64,000 bases of DNA from Dyadobacter pollutisoli (GTDB taxonomy: Bacteria > Bacteroidota > Bacteroidia > Cytophagales > Spirosomataceae): the NCBI RefSeq assembly GCF_026625565.1, contig NZ_CP112998.1:4032501-4096500 (forward strand), read 5' to 3'. The position numbers and the translations under genes were made by a program. The notes beneath the pieces were generated by a model, which was given only the letters and a program-made list of their open reading frames with translations, made no database searches and was not told where the DNA came from. Shown in pieces: positions 43,232 to 52,410 of this stretch. Position 1 is the first letter of the stretch. Each line of letters begins with the position of its first letter.

Positions 43232-43355
43232 AATGGTCATTTATGGTCATGCATAGTCATTTATTGTCAAGCGTTGTTAATGGTCGAAGCCATACCAACA
43301 ATAAATGACAATACCTGACAATAAATGACCATACCTGACTATTAATGACGGTACC
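43230..43355. repeat. two facing arrays of 10-bp units forming a long inverted repeat
   Basis: On the right are five consecutive 10-mers from 43306 to 43355, each beginning TGAC: TGACAATACC, TGACAATAAA, TGACCATACC, TGACTATTAA and TGACGGTACC. On the left (43230-43279) 10-mers end in GTCA, such as TTTATGGTCA, TGCATAGTCA and TTTATTGTCA, with a degenerate fifth. The left array is approximately the reverse complement of the right, so RNA or single-stranded DNA could fold into a hairpin with arms of about 40 bases. It lies between the GMC stop and its terminator. Confidence 0.92.
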
Positions 43356-43359
43356 AAAT

Positions 43360-43402
43360 AAAGAAAACCTCGCTGGGTAAATCCGGCGGGGTTTTTTCTT
43401 TA
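43360..43402 (+). terminator. intrinsic terminator after the GMC gene
   Basis: AAAGAAAACCTCGCTGG pairs with CCGGCGGGGTTTTTTCTTT with few mismatches and carries a six-T run. Confidence 0.85.
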
Positions 43403-43474
43403 TCAGCATGTAACCCTGATCGGCCATGTTGGAACTCTTTGGCCCGTACGCCCAATAACTAACCCGTTAAAATA

Positions 43475-44662
43475 TTGAAAGACTTTATCGCTCCCCCACA
43501 GCGCGTTTCCTCGGTTGATGCTTACCGTGGCTTTGTGATGTTCCTGATGATGGCAGAAGTGCTCAGGTTCGGAAAAGTGGCCGAATACTTTCCTCAAAGC
43601 ACTTTCTGGGCTTTTCTGGATTTTCACCAAAGTCATGTTTCATGGGTAGGATGCTCATTGCACGATATGATCCAGCCTTCCTTTTCTTTTCTGGTTGGTG
43701 TTGCATTACCTTATTCCATGGCCAGCCGTGCGAGCAAGCAGCAAAGTACGTCCGTCATGTGGATGCACACCATCCGCAGGTCGCTGATACTGATCTTATT
43801 GGGGATTTTCCTGAGGTCTATGCATGCCTCGCAAACCAATTTTACTTTCGAGGATACATTAACACAAATAGGCCTCGGCTATCCTATCCTTTTCGCCCTT
43901 GGTTTCGCGACAGAACGCATTCAATGGAGCTCGCTGATCATCATCCTGTTTTTATACGGACTAGCATTTGCACTTTACCCCTCTCCGGGGCCTTACTTCG
44001 ACTGGTCAGAAACTGGTACCACGGCCGACTGGGAACATAATCTGAAAGGTTTTGCTGCGCATTGGAACAAAAATACCAACCTTGCATGGGGCTTCGATCG
44101 CTGGTTTATGAACCTCTTTCCCCGGGAGAAACCATTTCATTTCAATGGCGGAGGTTATAGTACATTAAGCTTTATCCCTACGCTGGGCACCATGATTCTT
44201 GGGCTCATCGCTGGAAAGTGGCTAAAATCGGCAGTATCATCGTCCTGGCTGATCAAAAGGTTTGTGATTACAGGCGTTACCTTGCTGGTACTCGCTATTT
44301 TCCTTAACCTTAGCGGGATCAATCCTATTGTCAAGAGAATCTGGACACCAGCGTGGACCTTATTCAGCGGAGGCTGGTGCTTTCTGCTGCTGGCTGCTTT
44401 TTATTTCGTGGCTGACGTGAAGAATAAGAAAGCGTTTTTCTTCCCGCTGATCGTGATCGGTACCAATTCCATTGCGGCCTACATCATTGCTCATACGATC
44501 GACAGCTTTATTGACCAATCGTTCCGGATCAATATCAGCCCTAATTATGACATGCTTTTGGGAGAGGGATACAAATCGCTCATCAGCGGGGCTATTATCC
44601 TGCTGGTAGAATGGTGGATTCTTTACTGGATGTATAAGAGAAAGATCTTCATCAAGATTTGA
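43475..44662 (+). CDS. DUF5009 / heparan-glucosaminide acetyltransferase-like membrane protein
   Basis: A 395-residue polytopic membrane protein with about ten helices. The N-terminal SSVDAYRGFVMFLMMAE (DxxRG) and SWVGCSLHDMIQPSFSFLVG are hallmarks of the DUF5009 / HGSNAT-like acyltransferase family, which may move acetyl groups across the membrane onto sugars. The first possible start is a TTG at 43475, right before the conserved region, so a TTG start is likely. It is separated from the GMC gene by the repeat arrays and terminator. Confidence 0.85.
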   Translation: MKDFIAPPQRVSSVDAYRGFVMFLMMAEVLRFGKVAEYFPQSTFWAFLDFHQSHVSWVGCSLHDMIQPSFSFLVGVALPYSMASRASKQQSTSVMWMHTIRRSLILILLGIFLRSMHASQTNFTFEDTLTQIGLGYPILFALGFATERIQWSSLIIILFLYGLAFALYPSPGPYFDWSETGTTADWEHNLKGFAAHWNKNTNLAWGFDRWFMNLFPREKPFHFNGGGYSTLSFIPTLGTMILGLIAGKWLKSAVSSSWLIKRFVITGVTLLVLAIFLNLSGINPIVKRIWTPAWTLFSGGWCFLLLAAFYFVADVKNKKAFFFPLIVIGTNSIAAYIIAHTIDSFIDQSFRINISPNYDMLLGEGYKSLISGAIILLVEWWILYWMYKRKIFIKI

Positions 44663-44708
44663 GGTCTGTGGGCTATATTTGAGGAAGTTTTTATCTAAAT
44701 ATCAGTCC

Positions 44709-45098
44709 ATGCAATTTCTGCAGTCCATACATCACATTGCCATTATTTGTTCTGATTACGAAAAATCAAAACGTTTTTATACTGAAATTCTTGGTTTTAA
44801 AATCGACAGGGAAGTACTCCGGTCGGAAAGGGAATCTTACAAGTTGGATTTGTCTTTGAATGGGCAGTACTGCATTGAACTGTTCTCATTCCCAAATCCG
44901 CCAAAACGTCCTTCCCGTCCCGAATCTTGCGGTTTGAGGCACATTGCATTCCAGGTAGCAAATGTGCAGGAATGCATTGCAACATTGAATCAAAAAGGAA
45001 TATTTCCCGAACCGATCAGGACGGATGAGTTCACCGGTAAGAAATTTACCTTCTTTGCTGATCCTGACGACCTGCCAATAGAACTTTATGAAATGTAG
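44709..45098 (+). CDS. VOC-family (glyoxalase-like) protein
   Basis: A 129-residue protein with the paired beta-alpha-beta-beta-beta modules of the VOC superfamily: IHHIAIICSDYEKSKRFYTEILGF and LRHIAFQVANVQECIATL, ending FFADPDDLPIELYEM. Metal ligands are likely the histidines near each module start and the glutamates near the ends. It resembles the SMU1112c/GloA2 subgroup. The ATG at 44709 fits the domain start; a TTG at 44679 would add ten residues. The substrate is unknown. Confidence 0.88.
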   Translation: MQFLQSIHHIAIICSDYEKSKRFYTEILGFKIDREVLRSERESYKLDLSLNGQYCIELFSFPNPPKRPSRPESCGLRHIAFQVANVQECIATLNQKGIFPEPIRTDEFTGKKFTFFADPDDLPIELYEM

Positions 45099-45115
45099 AA
45101 AGGGGTGATTGCCCG

Positions 45116-45598
45116 TCAGGCAGCGACAGTGTAGCTGATGCTTTTCTTGTTGCCGCGTTCAAGCTTGCAGAGCGATTCGTAAAATTCAGAAATCCTTACT
45201 AGATGTTCGTCAAGTATCCCCAACGTTTCCGAATCCTTTTCGAGATAAATGCGGAGCGTCTGATATAATTGCAGCGTAGCCGCCTCGATTTTTTTCAGAC
45301 ATCCGGCTACCTCTTCTTTTTCGTTTAAATTTTGCAAATTGTGTAGCGACAATTTGCTGGAAATCTGATTAACCTCCCCTAACTCCCTGTCGGTGAGGAA
45401 GCATTTGAAATAATCATAAATAGACCTGATCTCCTTTTGAAACAGTACGGCGCTGACATGTCCCTGGCTAAGTAGCCTCCGGAACGGGCTCATACTGTCC
45501 TTTTTTAATGCTTCCAGGTATAGAAGTTCTCTGTTTTTCTGCTCGTTCCATAAAGCGCCGATCATTTGAACGATTTCGCTTCCTCTCTCTTCTTCCAT
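45116..45598 (-). CDS. hypothetical helical protein, four-helix-bundle-like
   Basis: A 160-residue, almost wholly helical protein without signal peptide. Helices near 25-50, 55-85, 95-125 and 128-150 suggest a four-helix bundle as in ferritin-like DUF2383 proteins, but no clear metal-binding E-x-x-H motif is present, so the assignment is tentative. It converges with the VOC gene and is divergent from the foldase gene. Confidence 0.65.
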   Translation of the reverse strand: MEEERGSEIVQMIGALWNEQKNRELLYLEALKKDSMSPFRRLLSQGHVSAVLFQKEIRSIYDYFKCFLTDRELGEVNQISSKLSLHNLQNLNEKEEVAGCLKKIEAATLQLYQTLRIYLEKDSETLGILDEHLVRISEFYESLCKLERGNKKSISYTVAA

Positions 45599-45931
45599 AA
45601 ACCTGAAAATTTAAGTTTGGTACGGAAAACTGCTCAATAATTGTGCCCAAAAGACCAAAAAAGTGTATTTGTAAGGTAATAGAAACAATACTTCATCGGT
45701 AAGTACCAAAAAAGATTGAATAAATTTTCGATAACAAAAAGATCCCGATACGCGTAGAAACAGATGGGGTAAATTTACCATAGTGTACAACTAGTTTTGG
45801 GGAATTTCCAGAGAACAAATCACATACCCGGAAGTTATTTTTTTGTACTGTACGGAAAGAGCCTAACTTTGCTGGCTTACAATATTTGAGCACTATTCGG
45901 GGTTAGATAATGTCAGCCTTGATAGTTTTTA
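45599..45931. other. 333-bp divergent intergenic region
   Basis: The stretch is AT-rich and holds no supportable gene. The only clear signal is the promoter of the downstream foldase (45842-45871). An open minus-strand frame of 66 codons here lacks any recognisable feature and covers that promoter. Confidence 0.6.
45842..45871 (+). promoter_or_regulatory. promoter of the PpiC foldase operon
   Basis: TTTG at 45842-45845 and TAACTTTG at 45864-45871, 18 bases apart, match the Bacteroidota promoter, with a leader of about 60 bases to the ATG. Confidence 0.75.
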
Positions 45932-48244
45932 ATGAATACGAATTTTAGAAATATGTTTAAAACCCCTTTTAATATTTGTCTGCTTGTTATTTTCATTGTC
46001 AGTTCATGCAAAACCACGGCTCCTCCGCAAAAAGTTGTTACAGAAGCCCGGCCGTTGCTGGAAATAGGAAATGAAACATTCTCGATTGATGAATATGAGG
46101 ACTCCTATAATAAAAACAAATACGCTTCCGACTCTGCCAAAGCACTTACGCCGGAGGAATACCTGAGCCTTTATACCGACACTAAAATTAAGGTACTGCA
46201 AGCCAAGCAGGATGGCAAGGATACCACTACCGATTACAAAGAAGAAATTACTTCCTACCGCGAGCAGCTTGCCAAAAATCATTTGGTTGATAAGGTTTTG
46301 GTTGAAAAACTGGCTAATGAAGCTTATACCCGGTTAAAACAAGAAGTCCGCGCATCCCATATTTTGGTTGGTGTGTCAGAAGATGCCTCCCCTTCGGATA
46401 CACTAGAGGCCTATCGTGCCGCCATTGCTTTGCGGGGCAGATTGGAAGAAGGCTCGGATTTCGCAGATATGGCGATGAAGTTTTCAAAAGACCCGGCCGC
46501 CAAAACCACGAAGGGTGATTTGGGTTATTTTACCGCTTTTCAAACACTATATCCTATTGAAACCGCAGCTTACACATTGGCTGTCGGGAAAATTTCCCAA
46601 CCCGTCCGCACCAAGGCAGGATACCATTTGATACGCGTCGCTGACCGTCGGGCAAGCCGTGGCATGGTGCAGATCGCTCATATTATGGTACAAGTGGACA
46701 CGAGCGCTACACTCGCCCAGAAAGAGTCGGCAAAGACCAGGATCAACGAGGCTTATGAACACTTGCAGGATGGTGAGGAATGGACGGATGTAGTGGAAAG
46801 CTATTCCGACGACAAACAATCGCGACGAAATAATGGGCTGCTTCCGATGTTTGGTACCGGCCAAATGGTTCCCGAAATAGAAGAAGCGTCATTCGCTTTG
46901 ACGAAGGTTAATGCGTATTCCAAACCGGTGCTGACGATGTACGGCTGGCATATTGTCCGGCTGGTTGAAAAGAAAAGCATTGAAACCTATGCAGTAATGG
47001 CGCCTTCGCTTAGAAAAAAGGTTGTTACGGATTCCCGTAGTAAGGTAATTGAGCAGGTCAATGCGAAAAGATTGAGAGATAAGTATGCAATACAGGAGTT
47101 TGCCGACCAATGGAACGCCGTTGCTGCATTGGCGGACAGTACGCTCAGAACTGGAAAATGGGACTATATGAGGGCGGTTTCCAATGACTGGTCTGCCAGC
47201 ACTTTGTTCAAAATAGAGCAAAAGCCATTTGACGCACTGACTTTCCTGACCTATGTCAAAAGAAAGCAGTCACCAAAGGCTAAGGATGCCTCCCCAGCCG
47301 TAATTTTCCGCAGATACTACAATGACTACGTGACTGAGAGCCTTTTTGACTATGAAAAAGAGCACCTCGAAGAAACCAATCCGGAATTTAAAAGCCTGAT
47401 GGATGAGATCCGGGAAGGCGTCTTACTGTCGCAAATGATGGAGGAAAATGTATGGCAACGCTCGCTTTCCGACTCCACGGGACAACAGAGTTTCTACGAC
47501 CGTAATAAGGATCGCTATAACTTCCCGGAGCGTGCCCTCGCTACAATTGTTTCGGCCAAAGACACACAGACCGTGAACGCGATCAGGAAAACTTTGGCAA
47601 CCAGCCCGTACAAGCTGGAAAGAAAATCACGCGAAATTTTGTTCGATCTCAACAGTACAGAAATTGGCAATGAACAGATCGACGCCTTGACCGACCTGTA
47701 CATTGTAATGGAAAAAAATCCAGAATACATTGTTGAAATTGCTGGCTACCGCTCTGCTGACGAAACAGAAATGACATCTGCGACGAGAATCAGGAATGTT
47801 GTGAAATATTTAAATGCACGAAACATCCCTATTTTGCGTATCATTGAAAAAGACTATGGTTCATTCAGGCCGACAGCTGAACCTGAGCGCAACAGACGCG
47901 TTGGATTTCAGTTTTACAGCGAGTCCAGAAAGGATGTGGAGAAAGTTTATAATTCGGAAACCGGGAAGACCGTTATGATCCAGGACGGCTATTTCACGAG
48001 AGAAAATCCACAATTCAGCAAGTTCAAATGGCAAACCGGCGAACAGAGTGTGACTTCGGATAACATGGTATTTTGGACGAATGTGAGAAAGATAGAACCT
48101 GCCAGAGGCAAAACTTTTGCTGAGGCACGGGGAAGCGTTATCAATGATTATCAGAAAGAACTGGAAAAACAGTGGCTTGCCAGGCTTCAACAAAAATTCC
48201 CTGTAAAAGTCAACCCACAAGAATTAGATAAAATTAAGCGTTAG
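45932..48244 (+). CDS. lipoprotein foldase with two PpiC domains and an OmpA-like domain
   Basis: A 770-residue lipoprotein: signal peptide with lipobox IVSSC (about residue 26). Two parvulin-type prolyl isomerase domains follow (first from about 138, ASHILVGV; second from about 247, IAHIMVQV, each ending in a YHLIRV / WHIVRL type strand). About 566-662 resemble an OmpA-like peptidoglycan-binding domain: ILFDLNSTEIGNEQIDALTD, SATRIRNVVKYLNARNI and PERNRRVGFQF. The order suggests a chaperone tethered to the outer membrane and cell wall. The related foldase gene follows 94 bp later. Confidence 0.85.
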   Translation: MNTNFRNMFKTPFNICLLVIFIVSSCKTTAPPQKVVTEARPLLEIGNETFSIDEYEDSYNKNKYASDSAKALTPEEYLSLYTDTKIKVLQAKQDGKDTTTDYKEEITSYREQLAKNHLVDKVLVEKLANEAYTRLKQEVRASHILVGVSEDASPSDTLEAYRAAIALRGRLEEGSDFADMAMKFSKDPAAKTTKGDLGYFTAFQTLYPIETAAYTLAVGKISQPVRTKAGYHLIRVADRRASRGMVQIAHIMVQVDTSATLAQKESAKTRINEAYEHLQDGEEWTDVVESYSDDKQSRRNNGLLPMFGTGQMVPEIEEASFALTKVNAYSKPVLTMYGWHIVRLVEKKSIETYAVMAPSLRKKVVTDSRSKVIEQVNAKRLRDKYAIQEFADQWNAVAALADSTLRTGKWDYMRAVSNDWSASTLFKIEQKPFDALTFLTYVKRKQSPKAKDASPAVIFRRYYNDYVTESLFDYEKEHLEETNPEFKSLMDEIREGVLLSQMMEENVWQRSLSDSTGQQSFYDRNKDRYNFPERALATIVSAKDTQTVNAIRKTLATSPYKLERKSREILFDLNSTEIGNEQIDALTDLYIVMEKNPEYIVEIAGYRSADETEMTSATRIRNVVKYLNARNIPILRIIEKDYGSFRPTAEPERNRRVGFQFYSESRKDVEKVYNSETGKTVMIQDGYFTRENPQFSKFKWQTGEQSVTSDNMVFWTNVRKIEPARGKTFAEARGSVINDYQKELEKQWLARLQQKFPVKVNPQELDKIKR

Positions 48245-48338
48245 CAGTATTTTAGCATTTTATATATAAAAACCGTTTTTCATTTTTAAGTAATTAAGAA
48301 GTAAAACCCGAAGTATTCCTCAGGAACAAAACAATCAT

Positions 48339-49709
48339 ATGAAAATAAATAAAATAATTGCGGCTCAGCTGATTACGGTATTTTCACTGTTTTTCAGTCT
48401 GATAAGTAATGGTCAGGGGCAGCAGGGCGTTAGTCTGGACAAAATTATTGCACGGGTGGACAACCACTACATTCTGAATTCGGAGCTGGAAGAAATGTAC
48501 AACCAGTACAAGGCAGAAGGTCGTACGGCACCTGAAAAATGCCAGTTACTCGAATCACTCATTATCAATAAGATGCTTCTTGCCAAGGCTGAGATTGACT
48601 CGGTAACGGTAGAAGACAAAGAGGTGGACGGTGAGCTGGACGCGAAAATGGGTTATATGATTCAGCGTTTTGGTTCAGAAAAGAATATTGTAGAAGCATA
48701 CGGCAAAAGTATTGACAACCTGAAAACTGAGCTGCGTACGCAGGTGAAAGAGCAGAAAATCGTTGAAAAAATGCAGCGTACGATCTCAGGCAATGTCAAA
48801 ATAACACCAAGCGAAGTCCGCAAATTTTTCAATTCCATCCCGAAAGACAGCTTGCCGTACATTCCTTCTGAGGTTGAGATCGGCCACATTGTTAAGAAGG
48901 GAACGGTAACCCGTGAACAAAAGGACAAATTGCGCCAACAATTGCTCGATCTGAAGCACCGCGCGGAAAAAGGTGAAGACTTTGCAACACTGGCCCAGAT
49001 TTATTCAGAAGATTTAGGATCTGCCAAAAATGGTGGCGACCTGAATTTTGCCAAACGTGGGGCAATGGTACCGGAGTTCGAGGGTGCAGCATTGGCATTG
49101 AAGCCAGGTGAATTGTCTGATGTTGTTGAATCTCAATTCGGTTTTCACTTGATCAAACTGATCGAAACACGGGGAGCCGAATACCATGCGAGACACATTT
49201 TGTTAAGACCCGACTACAACAAAGGAACTGACATGACCCAGGCGATTCGCGCGCTAGACAGCCTGAGAACATTAATCAAAATGGATACCCTCAAATTTGC
49301 AAAAGCTGCACTTGACAATTCCGATGACAAGGAAACTGCGGAATCGGGTGGTTTGATCCAGGACAGAAATACAGGACTTGGAAAACTTACATTAGACGCC
49401 TCTATGGACCCTGCTTTATATTTTGCGATTGATACCATGAAAGTTGGCGATCTGAGCCAACCTGTGACCTACCGTTTGGAAGACGGAAGCAGCGCGATGC
49501 GAATCCTTTGGTACAAAAGCAAATCGGAACCACATACTGCTAACCTGCATGACGACTATGAAAAACTGGCGCAGATTGTGCTCAGTAACAAGCGAAACAA
49601 TGCATTGGAAGAGTGGTTTAAGAAGGCGCAGGGTGATGTGTTTATAAGTATTGAACCTGAATATAAGAATTGTAAGGTACTGGGGCTGGCTTCCGCCAAT
49701 GATATTTAA
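48339..49709 (+). CDS. SurA-like periplasmic peptidyl-prolyl isomerase
   Basis: A 456-residue exported chaperone with a signal peptide ending near residue 26 (LISNGQ). A SurA-type N-terminal domain (LDKIIARVDNHYILNSELEEMYNQ...LLESLIINKMLL) is followed by two parvulin domains, from about 176 (EVEIGHIVKKG) and 283 (ARHILLRPD). It helps fold outer-membrane proteins. It follows the PpiC-OmpA-like lipoprotein and precedes moxR, an arrangement that suggests one envelope-folding operon. Confidence 0.92.
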   Translation: MKINKIIAAQLITVFSLFFSLISNGQGQQGVSLDKIIARVDNHYILNSELEEMYNQYKAEGRTAPEKCQLLESLIINKMLLAKAEIDSVTVEDKEVDGELDAKMGYMIQRFGSEKNIVEAYGKSIDNLKTELRTQVKEQKIVEKMQRTISGNVKITPSEVRKFFNSIPKDSLPYIPSEVEIGHIVKKGTVTREQKDKLRQQLLDLKHRAEKGEDFATLAQIYSEDLGSAKNGGDLNFAKRGAMVPEFEGAALALKPGELSDVVESQFGFHLIKLIETRGAEYHARHILLRPDYNKGTDMTQAIRALDSLRTLIKMDTLKFAKAALDNSDDKETAESGGLIQDRNTGLGKLTLDASMDPALYFAIDTMKVGDLSQPVTYRLEDGSSAMRILWYKSKSEPHTANLHDDYEKLAQIVLSNKRNNALEEWFKKAQGDVFISIEPEYKNCKVLGLASANDI

Positions 49710-49730
49710 AAAAATCTAATCTGACATATT

Positions 49731-50693
49731 GTGAAGTATTCATCGGACGTTGAAGCTGCCGAAGCTATGAAAGTAGCTTACGAGAAAATCCGTAGTGAAA
49801 TTGGGAATGTGATAATCGGACAGGATGAAGTTGTTAAAAGATTGCTTACCGCCATTTTCTGCCAGGGACATTGTCTTTTGGTAGGAGTTCCGGGCCTTGC
49901 AAAAACGCTTTTAATTCAAACCATCGCTTCGTCACTTGACCTGAATTTTAACCGGATCCAGTTTACCCCCGACCTGATGCCTTCCGATATTCTCGGTTCT
50001 GAAACATTGGACCAGAACCGTAATTTCAAATTCATCAAAGGACCGGTTTTCGCCAACATTATCCTGGCCGATGAAATCAACCGGACCCCTCCTAAAACGC
50101 AGTCGGCATTGCTGGAAGCGATGCAGGAATATTCTGTTACCATTGCAGGTGTAAAGCATTCATTGGACAGACCATTCTTTGTACTGGCTACCCAAAACCC
50201 TATTGAGCAGGAAGGTACCTATCCCCTGCCGGAAGCTCAGCTGGACCGTTTCATGTTCATGATTCAGCTCGACTATCCATCTTACGCCGAAGAGGTCAAT
50301 ATTGTAAAAAATACGACCAATGACGTTCGATACCAGGTTCAGAAAGTGGTAAGTGCAGAAGAAATTATGGATTTCCAGCATCTGGTACGCCGTGTCCCCG
50401 TAACCGACCATGTGATCGAATACGCTGTAAAACTGGTTCACAAAACAAGGCCAGCAGCGGGACTGGCAGCAAAAGAAACGAGCGATTATCTGGAATGGGG
50501 AGCCGGGCCGCGTGCTTCGCAGGCATTAATCCTTGCCGCCAAATGCAATGCATTGCTATCAGGGAAATACTCCCCGGACATTGAAGATGTAAAAGCAGTA
50601 GCATTGCCGGTACTTCGCCACAGGATCATCAGGAATTTCAAGGCCGAAGCAGAAGGAATTTCGGTAGACGAAATCATCGGACGTCTGGTCTGA
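49731..50693 (+). CDS. MoxR-family AAA ATPase
   Basis: A 320-residue AAA ATPase of the MoxR family: Walker A GVPGLAKT, Walker B IILADEINRTPPKTQ, sensor 1 FFVLATQNPIEQEGTYPLPEAQLDRF, and the C-terminal lid. MoxR proteins act as chaperones, usually with VWA-domain proteins, in maturing periplasmic or metal enzymes. No VWA gene follows here. The start is a GTG (VKYSSDVEAAE), 21 bp after the foldase gene, so the three genes probably share a transcript. Confidence 0.94.
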   Translation: MKYSSDVEAAEAMKVAYEKIRSEIGNVIIGQDEVVKRLLTAIFCQGHCLLVGVPGLAKTLLIQTIASSLDLNFNRIQFTPDLMPSDILGSETLDQNRNFKFIKGPVFANIILADEINRTPPKTQSALLEAMQEYSVTIAGVKHSLDRPFFVLATQNPIEQEGTYPLPEAQLDRFMFMIQLDYPSYAEEVNIVKNTTNDVRYQVQKVVSAEEIMDFQHLVRRVPVTDHVIEYAVKLVHKTRPAAGLAAKETSDYLEWGAGPRASQALILAAKCNALLSGKYSPDIEDVKAVALPVLRHRIIRNFKAEAEGISVDEIIGRLV

Positions 50694-50723
50694 AAATTAT
50701 AAGAATTCATATTTTAAACATTA

Positions 50724-50731
50724 TAAGTTTG
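50724..50731 (+). promoter_or_regulatory. -7 promoter element of the aldehyde dehydrogenase gene
   Basis: TAAGTTTG matches TAnnTTTG, 73 bases before the ATG. Confidence 0.55.
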
Positions 50732-50804
50732 TGCCCGTCGATGGATTAGCACAAACTTTTGTTTTTAAAGGGTATATGCTCCATTTTCAACATTCACTTT
50801 CATC

Positions 50805-52394
50805 ATGGCTATTCAAGGTAAAAACTACATAGGCTATTCTCTTTCAGCCCAAAACCAACGTATTTTTCAATCATACGTTCCGATAACGGATTCATTTCTA
50901 CCGGAGAAATTCCATGCGGCTACTTTACAGGAAGTTGAAAAAACAATGGAGCTTGCCGAAAAAGCCTCTGGTGAATATGCACTTGTTCCTGCTTCCAAAC
51001 GCGCCGATTTCTTGATAGCCATTACCGAAGAGATTCTCGCATTAGGCGACGAATTATTGGAACGGGCCACCCTCGAAACTGGCCTGCCGATTGCCAGGCT
51101 ACAAGGCGAAAGAGCACGAACAATTAACCAGCTGACCCAGTTTGCCGACCTCCTTCGGGAAGGTTCATGGGTGGACGCCACCATTGATACTGCGTTACCT
51201 GATCGTACCCCGGTTCCAAAGCCGGACATTAGAAAAATGCTGGTGCCGATTGGCCCGGTCATCGTTTTTGGTTCGAGCAATTTTCCGTTTGCATATTCAG
51301 TCGCCGGAGTGGATTCAGGGCCTGCGCTTGCGGCCGGGAATCCGCTTATCGTCAAAGCGCACGCGGCACATCCGGGCGTGAGTGACCTTACTGCGCAGGC
51401 GGTCGTGAAGGCTGCGCAACGCACAGGTATGCCCGAGGGTGTATTTTCAATGCTTTATGATGATGGTTTTGAAGTAGGCACAGCATTGGTGAAGCATCCA
51501 GCGGCCAAGGCGGTTGGGTTTACCGGCTCATTCAAAGGCGGAATGGCTCTTTATAAATTGGCTCAGGAGCGTGAAGAACCTATTTCAGTCTTTGCGGAAA
51601 TGGGCAGTGTCAATCCGATCGTTATTTTGCCGGAATATCTCAAAAGCCATGCTGCCGAATTTGGGAAAACATTGGCTGGGTCTGTTAGCCTGGGAGCGGG
51701 GCAATTTTGTACCAATCCTGGCTTAGTGTTTGTGACTGAAACGGAAGGCTTGGATCTTTTCGAAGCTTCGTATCAAACAGAAATATTAAACACTGCCTCT
51801 TCGACCATGCTGACGGCTGGTATATGCAAAAATTACTACAAACTGAGAGACCACGCTTTTGCCCAGGATAATGTGACTCAGCTGGCAGTTTCAGAAAATA
51901 TATCGGCGGGAGAAAATCAGGCACAACCTTCCATCGGACGCGTTTCCGGGAAGGATTTTATTGCAAACCCAAAATTGCACGAAGAAGTATTCGGGCCATT
52001 TTCTTTGCTCATTGTTTGCAAGGATACTGCCGAGCTTCTCGAAGCGGTTTCTCAGCTAAAAGGCCAGCTCACGTCATCGCTTATGGCAGTAGAAAATGAA
52101 GTGGGCTCCTACCCTGCCATTGTTCAGCATCTGGGCAAGATATCGGGAAGGTTTATTATGAACGGAGTACCTACCGGGGTGGAAGTGTGCCCCTCCATGC
52201 ATCACGGCGGGCCATTTCCTGCCACTGCTGATGCCCGTTTTACCTCAGTCGGTCGGCATTCTATATTGAGATTTGTCCGTCCCCGGGCTTACCAGGGTTG
52301 GCCAGACTCTTTATTGCCGGATGCACTGAAAAATGCAAATCCTTTGAACATTCTCCGTTTGGTGAATAATGAAACCACGGCCCGTCCTATTTAA
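50805..52394 (+). CDS. NADP-dependent aldehyde dehydrogenase (2-oxoglutarate semialdehyde type)
   Basis: A 529-residue aldehyde dehydrogenase, longer than the usual ~480 and like the alpha-ketoglutaric semialdehyde dehydrogenase branch that completes oxidative pentose or hydroxyproline degradation. The general base is E265 in FAEMGSVNP and the nucleophile C302 in GAGQFCTNPGL; VGFTGSFKGG is the cofactor loop. It has its own promoter and no pathway neighbours, so the substrate is inferred from family resemblance only. Confidence 0.9.
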   Translation: MAIQGKNYIGYSLSAQNQRIFQSYVPITDSFLPEKFHAATLQEVEKTMELAEKASGEYALVPASKRADFLIAITEEILALGDELLERATLETGLPIARLQGERARTINQLTQFADLLREGSWVDATIDTALPDRTPVPKPDIRKMLVPIGPVIVFGSSNFPFAYSVAGVDSGPALAAGNPLIVKAHAAHPGVSDLTAQAVVKAAQRTGMPEGVFSMLYDDGFEVGTALVKHPAAKAVGFTGSFKGGMALYKLAQEREEPISVFAEMGSVNPIVILPEYLKSHAAEFGKTLAGSVSLGAGQFCTNPGLVFVTETEGLDLFEASYQTEILNTASSTMLTAGICKNYYKLRDHAFAQDNVTQLAVSENISAGENQAQPSIGRVSGKDFIANPKLHEEVFGPFSLLIVCKDTAELLEAVSQLKGQLTSSLMAVENEVGSYPAIVQHLGKISGRFIMNGVPTGVEVCPSMHHGGPFPATADARFTSVGRHSILRFVRPRAYQGWPDSLLPDALKNANPLNILRLVNNETTARPI

Positions 52395-52410
52395 ACTATC
52401 TAGTCTAAAA

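Noticed and set aside
45693..45893. Minus-strand 66-codon gene in the intergenic region
   Set aside because: It overlaps the clear promoter of the foldase gene and its peptide has no recognisable feature.
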